Shown here one piece after another: positions 44,701 through 52,398 of a DNA stretch of 64,000 bases (the stretch's first letter is position 1; each line of letters begins with the position of its first letter). Made by a program: the position numbers and the translations under genes. Source of the DNA: Ramlibacter tataouinensis TTB310. GTDB lineage: Bacteria; Pseudomonadota; Gammaproteobacteria; Burkholderiales; Burkholderiaceae_C. Location of the stretch: the NCBI RefSeq assembly GCF_000215705.1, contig NC_015677.1:1252001-1316000 (forward strand), written 5' to 3'. Below the pieces are notes generated by a model. The model searched no databases, was not told where the DNA came from, and saw nothing but the letters and a program-made list of their open reading frames with translations.

Positions 44701-46058
44701 ACATCATCGGCTCCGAGTTCGTCGACGAACTGCTGGACTCGGGAGCAACTTCGGGTTGGCACTCTATGGTGCTGCAGTCCTTGCGGAATGGCAGGCAGGA
44801 CGTCGCTCAGGTCTTTCTGCCCCGACTGCTCGGCTGGCTCGCGTGGTCCGGCAGCCCACTCATGCAGTTGCCGCATTCGCCGTCGAACGAGCAGAAGCTG
44901 TCCCAGGTGATGCGCGTGCTCTTGGAGCATGCCGGCTCCGACATCAGAGGTCCCTTGGAGGAACTGGCCGCCGAGCAGGTGCATGCCGCCGGCACCGGTG
45001 CGTACCTGTTGCTCTGGTTGCCTGTCTTGTTCTCGCTCGCGCCGAAGCGGGCTGTCGAGAGCTTGCTTGCGGTCTTGGCGTCTCTTCCTGTGGAGCCAGA
45101 CGGCGCAGCTGTACGCGTGGTCGGATCGCTGTTTAGCGAACGCGCTGGATCAGTGTCGACCGCTTGGTCCACGAAGTTGTCGCTTGCCGACCTGCTTCGG
45201 CTGACGGTTGTCTTGCATCGTCACGTCAGATCGGAGGACGATCTCGTTCACGACACCGTCTACACGCCAGGGGCGCGCGATTTTGCCGAAGATGGGCGCC
45301 GCTACATCTTCGATGCACTGATGAAGACCAGTGGACCGGAAGCTTTCCGCGCAAAGCTGGCGCTGGCAGCCGATCCGCTCTTCGCGCGCTTGAAAGATCA
45401 CATTGCGGCGTTAGCTCAGGAGCGGCTTGCCGCAGAGATCGACTCTAGCGCTTGGACGCCCGCGGAGGTTGCCACTCTTTTGTCTCGCAAGGAGCTTTCG
45501 CCCAAGACCGCAACCGACATGGCCCAGTTGTTGGTCGATCGGCTGGACGACCTTCAGGAACTGTTGCTCAAGGACACAGGACCACGTGCCGGCTGGGCGT
45601 CGATCGACGACGAGAACACGCTGCGGCCCTTGATTGCCCGCGAACTGGAAGTTGCATCCCGGGAAGCCTACACCGTTGATCAGGAGGCCGTGACCGCTGA
45701 TGGCAAGGAGACCGACATTCGTCTTCGGGCTGTTTCAGGGTACCAAGCGACGATCGAACTGAAAATCGGTGAGAAGGGGCGATCCGCGCGCGAGCTCTGC
45801 GACGCGATCGACGACCAGTTGGTCAAGAAGTACATGGCCCATCGTGATGCGCGTACGGGCTGTCTGCTCGTCACGGTGTCTGACCCGGGCAGGTACTGGC
45901 AGCATCCCGAGACAGGCGAACGAATCGATCGCTTCGGCCTGCAGACGCTCCTTCAGGTAAAGGCGGATGCCGCTCAGCAGAGACTTGGCGGGGAGGCCCG
46001 TGTTCTCTCTCGAGTGCTTGACCTTGTTGCACGCCTCCCGACGGAGAAGAAAACCTGA
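41757..46058 (+). CDS. NACHT-type STAND NTPase with C-terminal PD-(D/E)XK-like nuclease; candidate antiphage NLR
   Basis: A 1433-residue protein, not an R-M subunit. Residues 42-53 carry a Walker A (LIVSEAGAGKT, K52). Walker B is YFFLDSIDEL at 107-116, the D-x-x-D-E form of NACHT NTPases. VVVTARP at 143-149 is the sensor-1 region, and FHHRSVMEFLAA at 355-366 is the winged-helix signature that ends NACHT modules. Residues about 400-1290 are alpha-helical and repeat-like, with a charged coiled coil near 820-850; a HEAT/TPR-like sensor is likely. The C-terminus has E1318-T-D1320 then E1334-L-K1336 and Q1354, a PD-(D/E)XK pattern. Proposed role: phage sensing followed by nuclease activation. It starts 12 bases after hsdS and is presumably co-expressed. 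GC is lower than the flanking metabolic genes. NTPase call firm, nuclease call good, function inferred. Confidence 0.82.
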   Translation: MHRTFKDLRTPSGKDDAVELSWGERFDESGVSWDELLKSQRILIVSEAGAGKTYECESKARELFTRGEPAFFLSLESVASTGVVATLFGDDLTRFNDWLASSSQFAYFFLDSIDELQLAHRSFKDALRRFAYDIRGALGRATVVVTARPVPIDRQAFKEILPVPAAVGVVDSEDEFIRIAMDGPNKGKDDGPPSHREVELLPLMGPQIVEFARARGIQNPDALLQAIDAKHAREFARKPQDLIELCDDWREHGRIRTHLDQVQTHVRARLTARPDRREKADLSPEKARSGAQRLALAVMLSRRLTVRYSAGSDGDATGGAPIDPRALLPDWGVNEVSALLERPIFVEGGYGRVRFHHRSVMEFLAACQIHDLIEAGLLAQSAAARLLFGLTPTNQTILKPSMRPVAGWLALLRSDMFERIVKLEPDALLTHGDPESLNDLQRERALLGFVERYGRGQWRGLEVPNLQVARLAQLGLTDTVLSAWAAGVEAPEVRELLLRLVSAGRMRGCADLVASVAADTTCSDRERFEALLALAALGDSRLGPMVDAIVTLAPGWSERLARWVGTMLYPEHVSEAQLVQLLARVRSDTRSGGDYADSVARVIQKADLSQARLEALLPDVLGLARGGLAASEEEFQDVAGRLEMSSILRSLCIRLLERGSVSEMLIEASLLAMRSANASSGLRKGKTEIRALLDALPAEWRPRVFGAELACVELLGADRSARYRLVRIVYEGALNYALVLDGKWVLGALADVNVSPERRAVLLHLAAHLYAIEGRLHDGLEAMRQAVSDSTALTDELNSIVEASKPSAQFLQMQEEQRKRQERQAKKRADERDAWAQLRRELAEQPPLALAPGRSSNTIWSLWLVLRRLDRNGHEGRWNRAFLVSHFGGDVTDRLRLALMAYWRSMRPTVRCERRLGEENTYLVVWSIGLMGIYAEAEDPLWATKLSRAEAEFAARYALLELNGLPSWLGDLAIAHPKEVEDIIGSEFVDELLDSGATSGWHSMVLQSLRNGRQDVAQVFLPRLLGWLAWSGSPLMQLPHSPSNEQKLSQVMRVLLEHAGSDIRGPLEELAAEQVHAAGTGAYLLLWLPVLFSLAPKRAVESLLAVLASLPVEPDGAAVRVVGSLFSERAGSVSTAWSTKLSLADLLRLTVVLHRHVRSEDDLVHDTVYTPGARDFAEDGRRYIFDALMKTSGPEAFRAKLALAADPLFARLKDHIAALAQERLAAEIDSSAWTPAEVATLLSRKELSPKTATDMAQLLVDRLDDLQELLLKDTGPRAGWASIDDENTLRPLIARELEVASREAYTVDQEAVTADGKETDIRLRAVSGYQATIELKIGEKGRSARELCDAIDDQLVKKYMAHRDARTGCLLVTVSDPGRYWQHPETGERIDRFGLQTLLQVKADAAQQRLGGEARVLSRVLDLVARLPTEKKT

Positions 46059-46430
46059 CCCGCTCTCCTCTCGGATAGGGAAGCTCAGATTTAGGCTCCC
46101 AATTGCCAGGTCTGGCGTAGGTGCTGACAGACTGCCTCCGGCTAGCTGTGGCCGCTCCACGTCGCGCCTCGCGACGGACAGCGGGAGGATATCGGGTTAG
46201 CTGCCGCCAGACCGGGCAAGCGTAAGACACATGGGCGGAGACTAAGTCCTCCAAACTGACCGGCGGATTGCGAGTCCGCCGGCTCGCATTCCCCCTATCT
46301 TTCTTGATGAAGCGCCATAGTTGCGAGGGGACGACAGTGAAAGCGCCGCTGCTTAATGGTCTGGGCTTTGGGTCGCGTTCCTAGTACGCTTTGCCCTGCG
46401 CGCGAAATACAAGGAAAAAGGGGAGGAAGC
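46059..46430. other. Gene-free spacer between the defence operon and the secretin operon
   Basis: About 370 bp without a supportable gene. It holds a perfect hairpin at 46260-46282 and a GGGGAGGAAG ribosome site (46420-46429) for the secretin gene. No tRNA, integrase or second copy of the tRNA-Lys fragment is visible, so the right edge of the island is not fixed here. Confidence 0.5.
46260..46282 (+). terminator. GC-rich hairpin, possible terminator of the R-M/NACHT operon
   Basis: CCGGCGGA and TCCGCCGG form a perfect 8-bp stem with a 7-base loop, about 200 bases after the NACHT gene. The following bases (CTCGCATTCCCC) have no T-run, so intrinsic termination is uncertain. Confidence 0.35.
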
Positions 46431-48437
46431 ATGCGCTGGCGATATGGGGGTCTGTGCATTGCCGCGGCTCTCAGCGGCTGTGCTGATATTCAGCATCTCA
46501 AAGGCAAAACCGAAATTGCCTTCAGCAGGCCTCTCGATGGCGTTCAATCTCTTGAGGCGGCAGCTGGAACGGACCCCTACAACCCGCTGTATCAAATCGA
46601 CTACCTAGGCCAGCGGGAAAAGTACGCCCGGGAATTCTTGACGCAGGCCGAGCTGCTGCGTGCCGAGGGGAAGTTCGCAGAAGCAACGGCAGCCTATGAG
46701 CGGGTGCTCCAGCTGGATCGGGGCAACATGCGCGCGACGGAAGGTCTCGTCGGGCTGCAGCACGATTTGCGCGACGAGCGCCGTTTGGCAGAAGGCGAAG
46801 GCTTTCTCGCACAGGGCAAAGCTGACATGGCTCTGAGTCGGGCCCAGGATGTCCTGGAGCGAAGTTCGAGAAACCGGCGCGCCGGCAAGCTGAAGGAAGC
46901 ATCGCTAAATGCCCTTACCGAGCAGCAGGTTGCGCGGGATCGGATCCAGGCCGGCCGGGCGGTCCTGGACGCCCCGGTCACCTTGCAGTTGCGTGATGCG
47001 CCTATCCGGATCGCCTTCGAATCCATTTCCAAGTCCACGGGGTTGAACATTTTGCTGGACCGGGACGTGAAGCAAGACGTCCGTGTCAGCATCTTCGTCA
47101 AGGACATCTCCGTAGCGGATGCGATTGACCTCGTGCTGCTGCAGAACCAGCTCGACAAGCGTGTCATCAACACCAATACCATCCTGATCTACCCTTCGAA
47201 CCCTGCCAAGCAGGCAGAGTATGAGGACTTGGTCATCCGTACCTTCCAGGTGACCAATGCGGACCTGAAGTACCTGACAGGCCTCCTGAAGACAATGCTC
47301 AAGGTCAAGGAAGTATCTGCCGACGAGCGCTCCAACACACTGGTCATTCGAGATACACCTGAACGAATCCGCTTGGCTGCGCGGCTGATCGCGGCGCATG
47401 ACATTCCCGAGCCGGAGGTCATGCTGGAGGTTCAGGTGCTGGAAATCAGCTCAGGCCGAAACAGCAACCTCGGCATCCAACCGCCCACGGGCATCACGGT
47501 GCAAACGCCGGGAACCGCTGGAACCCTGACCCTGGGCCAACTGCGCAGTCTCGGGCGAAACGACCTGCTCGTGTCGCCGCTCACGGCCAGCATCAACTTC
47601 AAACTCGAGGACGCCGATGCCCGCGTCCTTGCCAGTCCACGCATTCGCGCCCGGAACAGGGAAAAGGCCAGGATCTTGATCGGTGATCGGGTGCCCACCA
47701 TCACCAACACTGTGACGCCGATCAACACCGGGGCGTCGGTCGTGACCGGCAATGTCACCTACCAGGACGTTGGCCTGAAGCTGGAATTCGAGTCGCAGGT
47801 CTACGGCAATCAGGAGGTAGGCATCAAGGTGAACCTGGAGGTCAGCAACATCGTCCAGGCCTTTACCGATCCCCAGGGCGGGCGCTCCTACCAGATCGGG
47901 ACCAGAAACGCCAACACCACGCTTCGGCTGAAGGATGGCGAAACCCAGGTTCTTGGTGGATTGATCTCCGACAATGAGCGGAATACGGCCTCCCTGATTC
48001 CCGGGCTGGGGCACCTGCCCATCGTGGGGAAGTTATTTGGCAACAATGAAGGAAGCAGTGGCCAAACCGAGATCGTTCTGGCGGTCACCCCTAGAATTTT
48101 GCGAGAGGCTTCGGTCAGCGCACCCCAGACGACGAGCATCTTCTCGGGAACCGTGAACACGGTGCGCGAGCGGCCGATCCTTGCCGAGCCGCTCAAGGTG
48201 CTGAAGCTTGCCGATCGAACTGCTGTTGTTCCGCCCGGTTCCGTAGCAGCAACACCCACGGTGCCTTTTCCTGTTGCGCCCCCTGAAAGCCCTGCGAGCC
48301 CGCCTGCAGCCGCTCCGCCTTCGGGTAACCCGGTCCAAGAGGCACCCGCACCCCAGGTCAGTGAACCGGTGCCGATGAGCTCAGGTGCTGCGCTGCCACC
48401 ACCGCCACCGTTGATCCACAGAGGCCAGCGCAACTGA
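46431..48437 (+). CDS. Lipoprotein secretin, GspD/MshL-like
   Basis: A 668-residue outer-membrane secretin. A lipobox LSGC17 shows it is a lipoprotein. Residues about 60-170 look like TPR helices. N0/STN- and N1-type domains follow (LRDAPIRIAFESISKSTGLN, then LVIRTFQVTNADLKYL), and the secretin core ends GLISDNERNTASLIPGLGHL and LAVTPRIL. A Pro-rich tail of about 90 residues is unusual. MshL-type and type II GspD secretins share this layout. It opens a plus-strand operon with three pseudopilin-like genes and is convergent with a minus-strand GspG/F/E operon, so together they form one machine. The ATG has a strong ribosome site. Confidence 0.87.
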   Translation: MRWRYGGLCIAAALSGCADIQHLKGKTEIAFSRPLDGVQSLEAAAGTDPYNPLYQIDYLGQREKYAREFLTQAELLRAEGKFAEATAAYERVLQLDRGNMRATEGLVGLQHDLRDERRLAEGEGFLAQGKADMALSRAQDVLERSSRNRRAGKLKEASLNALTEQQVARDRIQAGRAVLDAPVTLQLRDAPIRIAFESISKSTGLNILLDRDVKQDVRVSIFVKDISVADAIDLVLLQNQLDKRVINTNTILIYPSNPAKQAEYEDLVIRTFQVTNADLKYLTGLLKTMLKVKEVSADERSNTLVIRDTPERIRLAARLIAAHDIPEPEVMLEVQVLEISSGRNSNLGIQPPTGITVQTPGTAGTLTLGQLRSLGRNDLLVSPLTASINFKLEDADARVLASPRIRARNREKARILIGDRVPTITNTVTPINTGASVVTGNVTYQDVGLKLEFESQVYGNQEVGIKVNLEVSNIVQAFTDPQGGRSYQIGTRNANTTLRLKDGETQVLGGLISDNERNTASLIPGLGHLPIVGKLFGNNEGSSGQTEIVLAVTPRILREASVSAPQTTSIFSGTVNTVRERPILAEPLKVLKLADRTAVVPPGSVAATPTVPFPVAPPESPASPPAAAPPSGNPVQEAPAPQVSEPVPMSSGAALPPPPPLIHRGQRN

Positions 48438-48443
48438 GCGGTC

Positions 48444-48833
48444 ATGGTCAAGTTCCACCTTCCAAGCGTGGCCAAGGTTCTGAAACCCATGCGCGGCTTC
48501 ACCCTGATCGAGCTGCTCGTGGTCTTTTCGCTGCTGGCTTTGCTCCTGAGCATCGCGGTGCCGAAATACCTCGGCAGCTACGATCAAGCACGAGAAAAGG
48601 TGCGGCGCCAGAACATGGAAACCATCCGCGACGCCTTGGACAAGTTCAGGGCTGATCAAGGGCGCTACCCGGCCGATTTGGCTGAAGTGGTGAGCAAGCA
48701 ATACCTGCGCAGCGTGCCGCTCGACCCGGTTTCGGATTCGAGCAGTTGGGTGCCCGTTGCCCACCCGTCGGGTCAGGACGCTGGCGTTTACGACGTGCTG
48801 CCGCCTGCCTCCACCGAGGCAAAAGATCCCTGA
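48444..48833 (+). CDS. GspG-like pseudopilin
   Basis: A 129-residue type II pseudopilin. The leader ends PMRG then FTLIELLVVFSLLALLLSIA; the cleavage site and Glu5 are intact. The soluble part has GRYPADLAEVV and RSVPLDPVSDSS, as in GspG-type pseudopilins. It starts 6 bases after the secretin stop. Confidence 0.82.
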   Translation: MVKFHLPSVAKVLKPMRGFTLIELLVVFSLLALLLSIAVPKYLGSYDQAREKVRRQNMETIRDALDKFRADQGRYPADLAEVVSKQYLRSVPLDPVSDSSSWVPVAHPSGQDAGVYDVLPPASTEAKDP

Positions 48834-48839
48834 ACTGAT

Positions 48840-49334
48840 GTGAGTGCAAATAAAAGAAAGTGTGGCGCGGGTTTTACGCTAATCGAGCTGCTGGTCACGT
48901 TGGCCTTGGTTGGAGTTGCGGCAGCCATCGTGTTGCCGCTGGCCTCGCTGGCCGAGACGCGTGCAAAGGAAGCAGAGCTTCGCCAGGCCTTGCGCAACAT
49001 CAGGCAAGCTTTGGACGAGTACAAGGCTGCCGCCGACGCTGGTGTGATCGACAAGCCCACGGGTACCTCAGGGTACCCGACAAGCCTGGAAGTCCTCGTG
49101 ACGGGAGTGCCCCGGTCTGCCGCACTTGGTGCCAGCGAGATGCCGCTTGTCTTCCTCCGGCGCATCCCCCGCGATCCCTTCTTCGCAGATAACAGCACAC
49201 CTGCAGCGCAGACCTGGCGAATCAGGTCCTATGGAGCGGCTCCCGGGGAGTCAAATGCGGGTCAAGACGTATTCGACGTGAGCTCAAAATCGAATAGGAC
49301 CGCCCTGGACGGTACCAGGATCAGTGAATGGTGA
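48840..49334 (+). CDS. Second type II pseudopilin-like protein
   Basis: A 164-residue prepilin-like protein with leader KRKCGAG and core FTLIELLVTLALVGVAAAIV. The soluble domain includes RIPRDPFFADNS, close to the GspG 'P-x-DPWG' region, so it may also be a GspG/H-type subunit. The start is read as GTG at 48840. Confidence 0.8.
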   Translation: MSANKRKCGAGFTLIELLVTLALVGVAAAIVLPLASLAETRAKEAELRQALRNIRQALDEYKAAADAGVIDKPTGTSGYPTSLEVLVTGVPRSAALGASEMPLVFLRRIPRDPFFADNSTPAAQTWRIRSYGAAPGESNAGQDVFDVSSKSNRTALDGTRISEW

Positions 49335-49338
49335 GGCC

Positions 49339-49809
49339 ATGAATCGTGCTCGGACGTCAAAACAAGCGCGCGGAGTGGTCCTGCTGGTGGTGCTCTTGTT
49401 CGTGTTCCTAACTACTCTGGCGGCCAGCGGCATGGTCAAGAGCTACCAGACGGCAAGTCAGCGGGAGAAGGAGGCGCAACTCCTGTTTGCTGGAGACCAA
49501 TACCGCCGCGCGATTGCTTCGTACTACAGCACCGTTCCAGCCGGGCAACCTCGCTCATTGCCGCTGCAGCTGGAAGACCTTGTCAACGATCACCGGTTCC
49601 CTACCCCACGGCATCATTTGCGTCGGCTCTATCCGGACCCCATCACCAACCGCGTGGATTGGGGGCTGGTGATGGAAGCTGGAGGTATTGCGGGGGTGTA
49701 CAGCAAGGGTCAGAGCAAACCCTTGAAACAGGCCGGATTTCCCCGCCGGTACGCCCACTTCGAGCATCAACCTGCATATTCCAGCTGGGTTTTCCGGGTG
49801 GATCGCTAG
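49339..49809 (+). CDS. Third pseudopilin-like protein, N-terminal helix without Glu5
   Basis: A 156-residue protein. After a basic leader (MNRARTSKQARG) comes VVLLVVLLFVFLTTLAASGM, which lacks Glu5. That is typical of GspK/PilX-type tip subunits. The remainder (LPLQLEDLVNDHRFP, HHLRRLYPDPITN) is not recognised with certainty. The ATG at 49339 is preferred over GTG at 49324. Its stop is 15 bases from the convergent GspC-like gene. Confidence 0.7.
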   Translation: MNRARTSKQARGVVLLVVLLFVFLTTLAASGMVKSYQTASQREKEAQLLFAGDQYRRAIASYYSTVPAGQPRSLPLQLEDLVNDHRFPTPRHHLRRLYPDPITNRVDWGLVMEAGGIAGVYSKGQSKPLKQAGFPRRYAHFEHQPAYSSWVFRVDR

Positions 49810-49823
49810 CGCCAAGCCTTCTG

Positions 49824-50459
49824 CTACGGCCTCATGATCAATGACTGCCGCTCTTTGAGTGGCAAATAGGTGAGCTCGACCGAGTCGCCGGTGATGGCTT
49901 CCACCCGATACGTTTTGTCGATCTCGTCGCCTGCTTGAACAGTCAGCACTTCGTCCCGCATCCGCAGGAACGCCACAGGCCTGCCGCCGGCGATGCGATC
50001 ACCGGTGATCCCGCCCAGAACGGTGAAGGGCAGCGGAGGCGCCGTCGGGGGAGCCGGAGTGGGGGGTGGCTGCGCGGCGACGGGCGCGGCGACCTTCGCC
50101 ACGACCGTCGGGGCTTTGCTGACTGATCGGGCAGTGAATCCGGTCTTGCGAGCGCCGAGTTCGCCCGAGTCGGCCTGCAGATTGAGCAGATCGAAAGGAT
50201 TGTGGGTGACATGGCCCTGCACGGGTGTGGGTGCCGCTGAAGGTATAGGCGGCGGAGTCGGCCCAACTGATTGCGGCTCCAAAGGCTGGATGGTTGTAGC
50301 AGCCAGGTTCTCGCGTTCTGCCGGCTGTACGATGTCCGCGCTTTCCGGCAGCAGGTCACCACTGAATGAAGCCGCTAAGGCAAAGCTCAAGAACCCAGCC
50401 ATAGCAATTCCCGCAGTTCGCAACCAGCGGGGTACATTCTTTTGAACTGCGTTGAACAT
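49824..50459 (-). CDS. GspC/PilP-like inner-membrane linker protein
   Basis: A 211-residue protein with an N-terminal membrane anchor (RTAGIAMAGFLSFALAASF), a long Pro/Thr-rich periplasmic spacer, and a C-terminal domain (LPFTVLGGITGDRIAGGRPV, then LTVQAGDEIDKTYRVEAI) like the HR/PilP domain that contacts the secretin. It is the last gene of the minus arm. A GTG start at 50480 that overlaps the upstream stop (GTGA) is also possible; I chose the ATG behind AGGCGG. Confidence 0.65.
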   Translation of the reverse strand: MFNAVQKNVPRWLRTAGIAMAGFLSFALAASFSGDLLPESADIVQPAERENLAATTIQPLEPQSVGPTPPPIPSAAPTPVQGHVTHNPFDLLNLQADSGELGARKTGFTARSVSKAPTVVAKVAAPVAAQPPPTPAPPTAPPLPFTVLGGITGDRIAGGRPVAFLRMRDEVLTVQAGDEIDKTYRVEAITGDSVELTYLPLKERQSLIMRP

Positions 50460-50476
50460 GCCGTAGCCGCCTGAAA

Positions 50477-51010
50477 TCACAATCTGGCAAGGCCCGAAGG
50501 CGGTAAGTCATCGCGGTAGAGAAGAACCAGCTTGAAGGCAATTTCGCCTTGCAACGTTGTTCCGTCACTGCGTTCGAAGCGCAGCTCCTGCAATGAGGCA
50601 TGCGGAATCTTTCCCAGGACAGCTGCCAGGAAGCGCTTTAGCTTGGGGTATTCCTCGCTGACGCGGATATCGAGTGTCCGAAGCTGCAAGGCCAGAGCCG
50701 GGTTGCGCTCCCGGTGGTACTGCACGGAATCGATTCGCAACCCGGTTTCTTTCGCCAGCCTGAATAGCTCCTCATAGTCTCGGGTGTGCTGTGCCGCTTG
50801 CGGAAGACTGCTGTGCAGTCCAGGCTTGCTTCGCTCCTGCTGCATCCCCGCCAGCGCAACCGGACGAGCTAAGCGGGCTGCGCGCTCCAGGGTCTGAGCG
50901 GTTCGAGAGTGCAGATACCAGGCAAAGCCGGACACAGTTCCCCCGCAAACCAGGAAGGCCAAGCCCACCAAAGCAGGCGACATCCGACGGATCCGATCGA
51001 GTGCCTTCAT
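50477..51010 (-). CDS. PilO/GspM-like assembly protein
   Basis: A 177-residue bitopic protein with one N-terminal membrane segment (SPALVGLAFLVCGGTVSGFAW), a helical region and a ferredoxin-like C-terminal domain. Size and order (after the PilN-like gene) match PilO/GspM, which bridge the inner-membrane platform. Its start overlaps the previous gene's stop by one base. Confidence 0.65.
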   Translation of the reverse strand: MKALDRIRRMSPALVGLAFLVCGGTVSGFAWYLHSRTAQTLERAARLARPVALAGMQQERSKPGLHSSLPQAAQHTRDYEELFRLAKETGLRIDSVQYHRERNPALALQLRTLDIRVSEEYPKLKRFLAAVLGKIPHASLQELRFERSDGTTLQGEIAFKLVLLYRDDLPPSGLARL

Positions 51011-51597
51011 TAATCAGCCTTGAGAATGGATGGGGCATTCGAGCGGAGTTCGATCTGAAAGCGCAGGACGTTTCTGCCCAAACTCTCATCTGGCTCGTGC
51101 ATGGTCAGCTCAGCATGACTGACTCGCGGGTCGGACTGAAGCGCCCGGACATATCGAAGCATCAGAGGTGCGCTCGCCGCCAAAGCTTCCAGACGAAGCT
51201 GCACCTCGCCTCTTTCGGATGCCTCGGGCGCGAGCGACAGAAGCGTTACGCCAGAGCGGGTCTGGTGCGCAGCGTTCTCAAGAACATCGAGCACCTCGAA
51301 CCAGCGCAAACCCGTCATCTGCCGTAGCCGCTCTTCCTCTTTGACGCGCTGGCGGGTTTGAGGATCGGATGCCCGAGTTTGGGCGTTTCGCTGCTCCTCG
51401 GACTCCGCGTCCCTGGCTGCCCGAGCGCTCAACACCAACAATTCTGCTCGATGGGCTTCCTGCGCATTCGTACCGAGTACCCAGAGCGAGCCCAGGAGGA
51501 GGGCAGTGCCGGCCGCGAAGATCAACCAGGCTGCCATCGAGTGGCGCGGCGCCCGTGGTGCTATGTCAAGCGGATCTCGCAAAAGGTGAAGCTTCAT
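51010..51597 (-). CDS. PilN/GspL C-terminal-like assembly protein
   Basis: A 195-residue bitopic protein. A single membrane segment (SMAAWLIFAAGTALLLGSLW) precedes a coiled coil and a PilN-like domain ending with RVSHAELTMHEPDESLGRN. It overlaps the PilM-like gene by 4 bases. Position between PilM-like and PilO-like genes supports the PilN role. Identity is inferred from order and topology. Confidence 0.65.
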   Translation of the reverse strand: MKLHLLRDPLDIAPRAPRHSMAAWLIFAAGTALLLGSLWVLGTNAQEAHRAELLVLSARAARDAESEEQRNAQTRASDPQTRQRVKEEERLRQMTGLRWFEVLDVLENAAHQTRSGVTLLSLAPEASERGEVQLRLEALAASAPLMLRYVRALQSDPRVSHAELTMHEPDESLGRNVLRFQIELRSNAPSILKAD

Positions 51598-52397
51598 ACA
51601 GCAACGGTTTCCACCGGACTGGCGTCCGGACAGTCATCCCAGTGAACCTGGTGGATCGCCACGTCCGGAGTGATTGCATGCGCAGCGGCAAAGCGCGCAA
51701 CGGCACCTGCAAGTGCTTCATCGCGCTCACTCGCAGGGATCCAGCCGCGCCATACGGCTCTGAGATGATCCCCTCGGCCGTGAGTGAGCATGACCAGCTC
51801 TGTCCGTGGCGCATTGTGAGCAGGCTCCGTCCAGACGAACAGCTGATCATTGGAAGTTGCGCTGGAACCGTGCATCTCCAGCATAGAAAGTGCCGCCGGC
51901 CGACAGCTCACAAATCGCATGCCCGTGCGGCTTGCAAAAGCGTCGATGCACTCAAAAACCGCTCGATCGACACCGGAGACGAGCAGATCCTGGTCTCGGC
52001 CGACCTTGGCCCAACGGGTGATCTGTGACGCCGGATCGATGCTCCACATCTGACGAATCCAAGCCCTTACGTACTCATCACGATCAGTCGCAGCAACCGC
52101 CATGGATGTGCGCATCAAGCCGAGCCGTGAGTGAGTCAGGCCTACCTGCACGGCCAGTTCCATGTCCGCTAAGCCGAAGCCGCCTTCTTGGGGTGTGAGG
52201 AGTCGCTCCAGCGCGGGTGGCAAATTCCTGGCATTAAATGCCGCTTCCGAGCAGAGGGAAGAACCCTGAACAGGGCCTGCTTGGGTTCGCTTTCCACGAC
52301 CGTAGAACGGCAGGAGACGCGCGGCAAGGCTTGCCGCCGGTTCCGGCGACATGCTCAGACGATTGCGGCTGATTTTCAAAAGAACTCGGGCTCGCAT
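51594..52397 (-). CDS. PilM/GspL N-terminal-like cytoplasmic protein, divergent
   Basis: A 267-residue soluble protein. The fragments VAVAATDRDEYVRAW, VSGVDRAVFECIDAFASRTG and VWRGWIPASERDEALAG are consistent with a shortened actin-like PilM/GspL fold, but no ATP-site motif is obvious. The ATG at 52397 sits directly after the GspE stop; the frame further upstream is not protein-like. It would couple the ATPase to the PilN-like protein. Confidence 0.55.
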   Translation of the reverse strand: MRARVLLKISRNRLSMSPEPAASLAARLLPFYGRGKRTQAGPVQGSSLCSEAAFNARNLPPALERLLTPQEGGFGLADMELAVQVGLTHSRLGLMRTSMAVAATDRDEYVRAWIRQMWSIDPASQITRWAKVGRDQDLLVSGVDRAVFECIDAFASRTGMRFVSCRPAALSMLEMHGSSATSNDQLFVWTEPAHNAPRTELVMLTHGRGDHLRAVWRGWIPASERDEALAGAVARFAAAHAITPDVAIHQVHWDDCPDASPVETVAV

Positions 52398-52398
52398 A

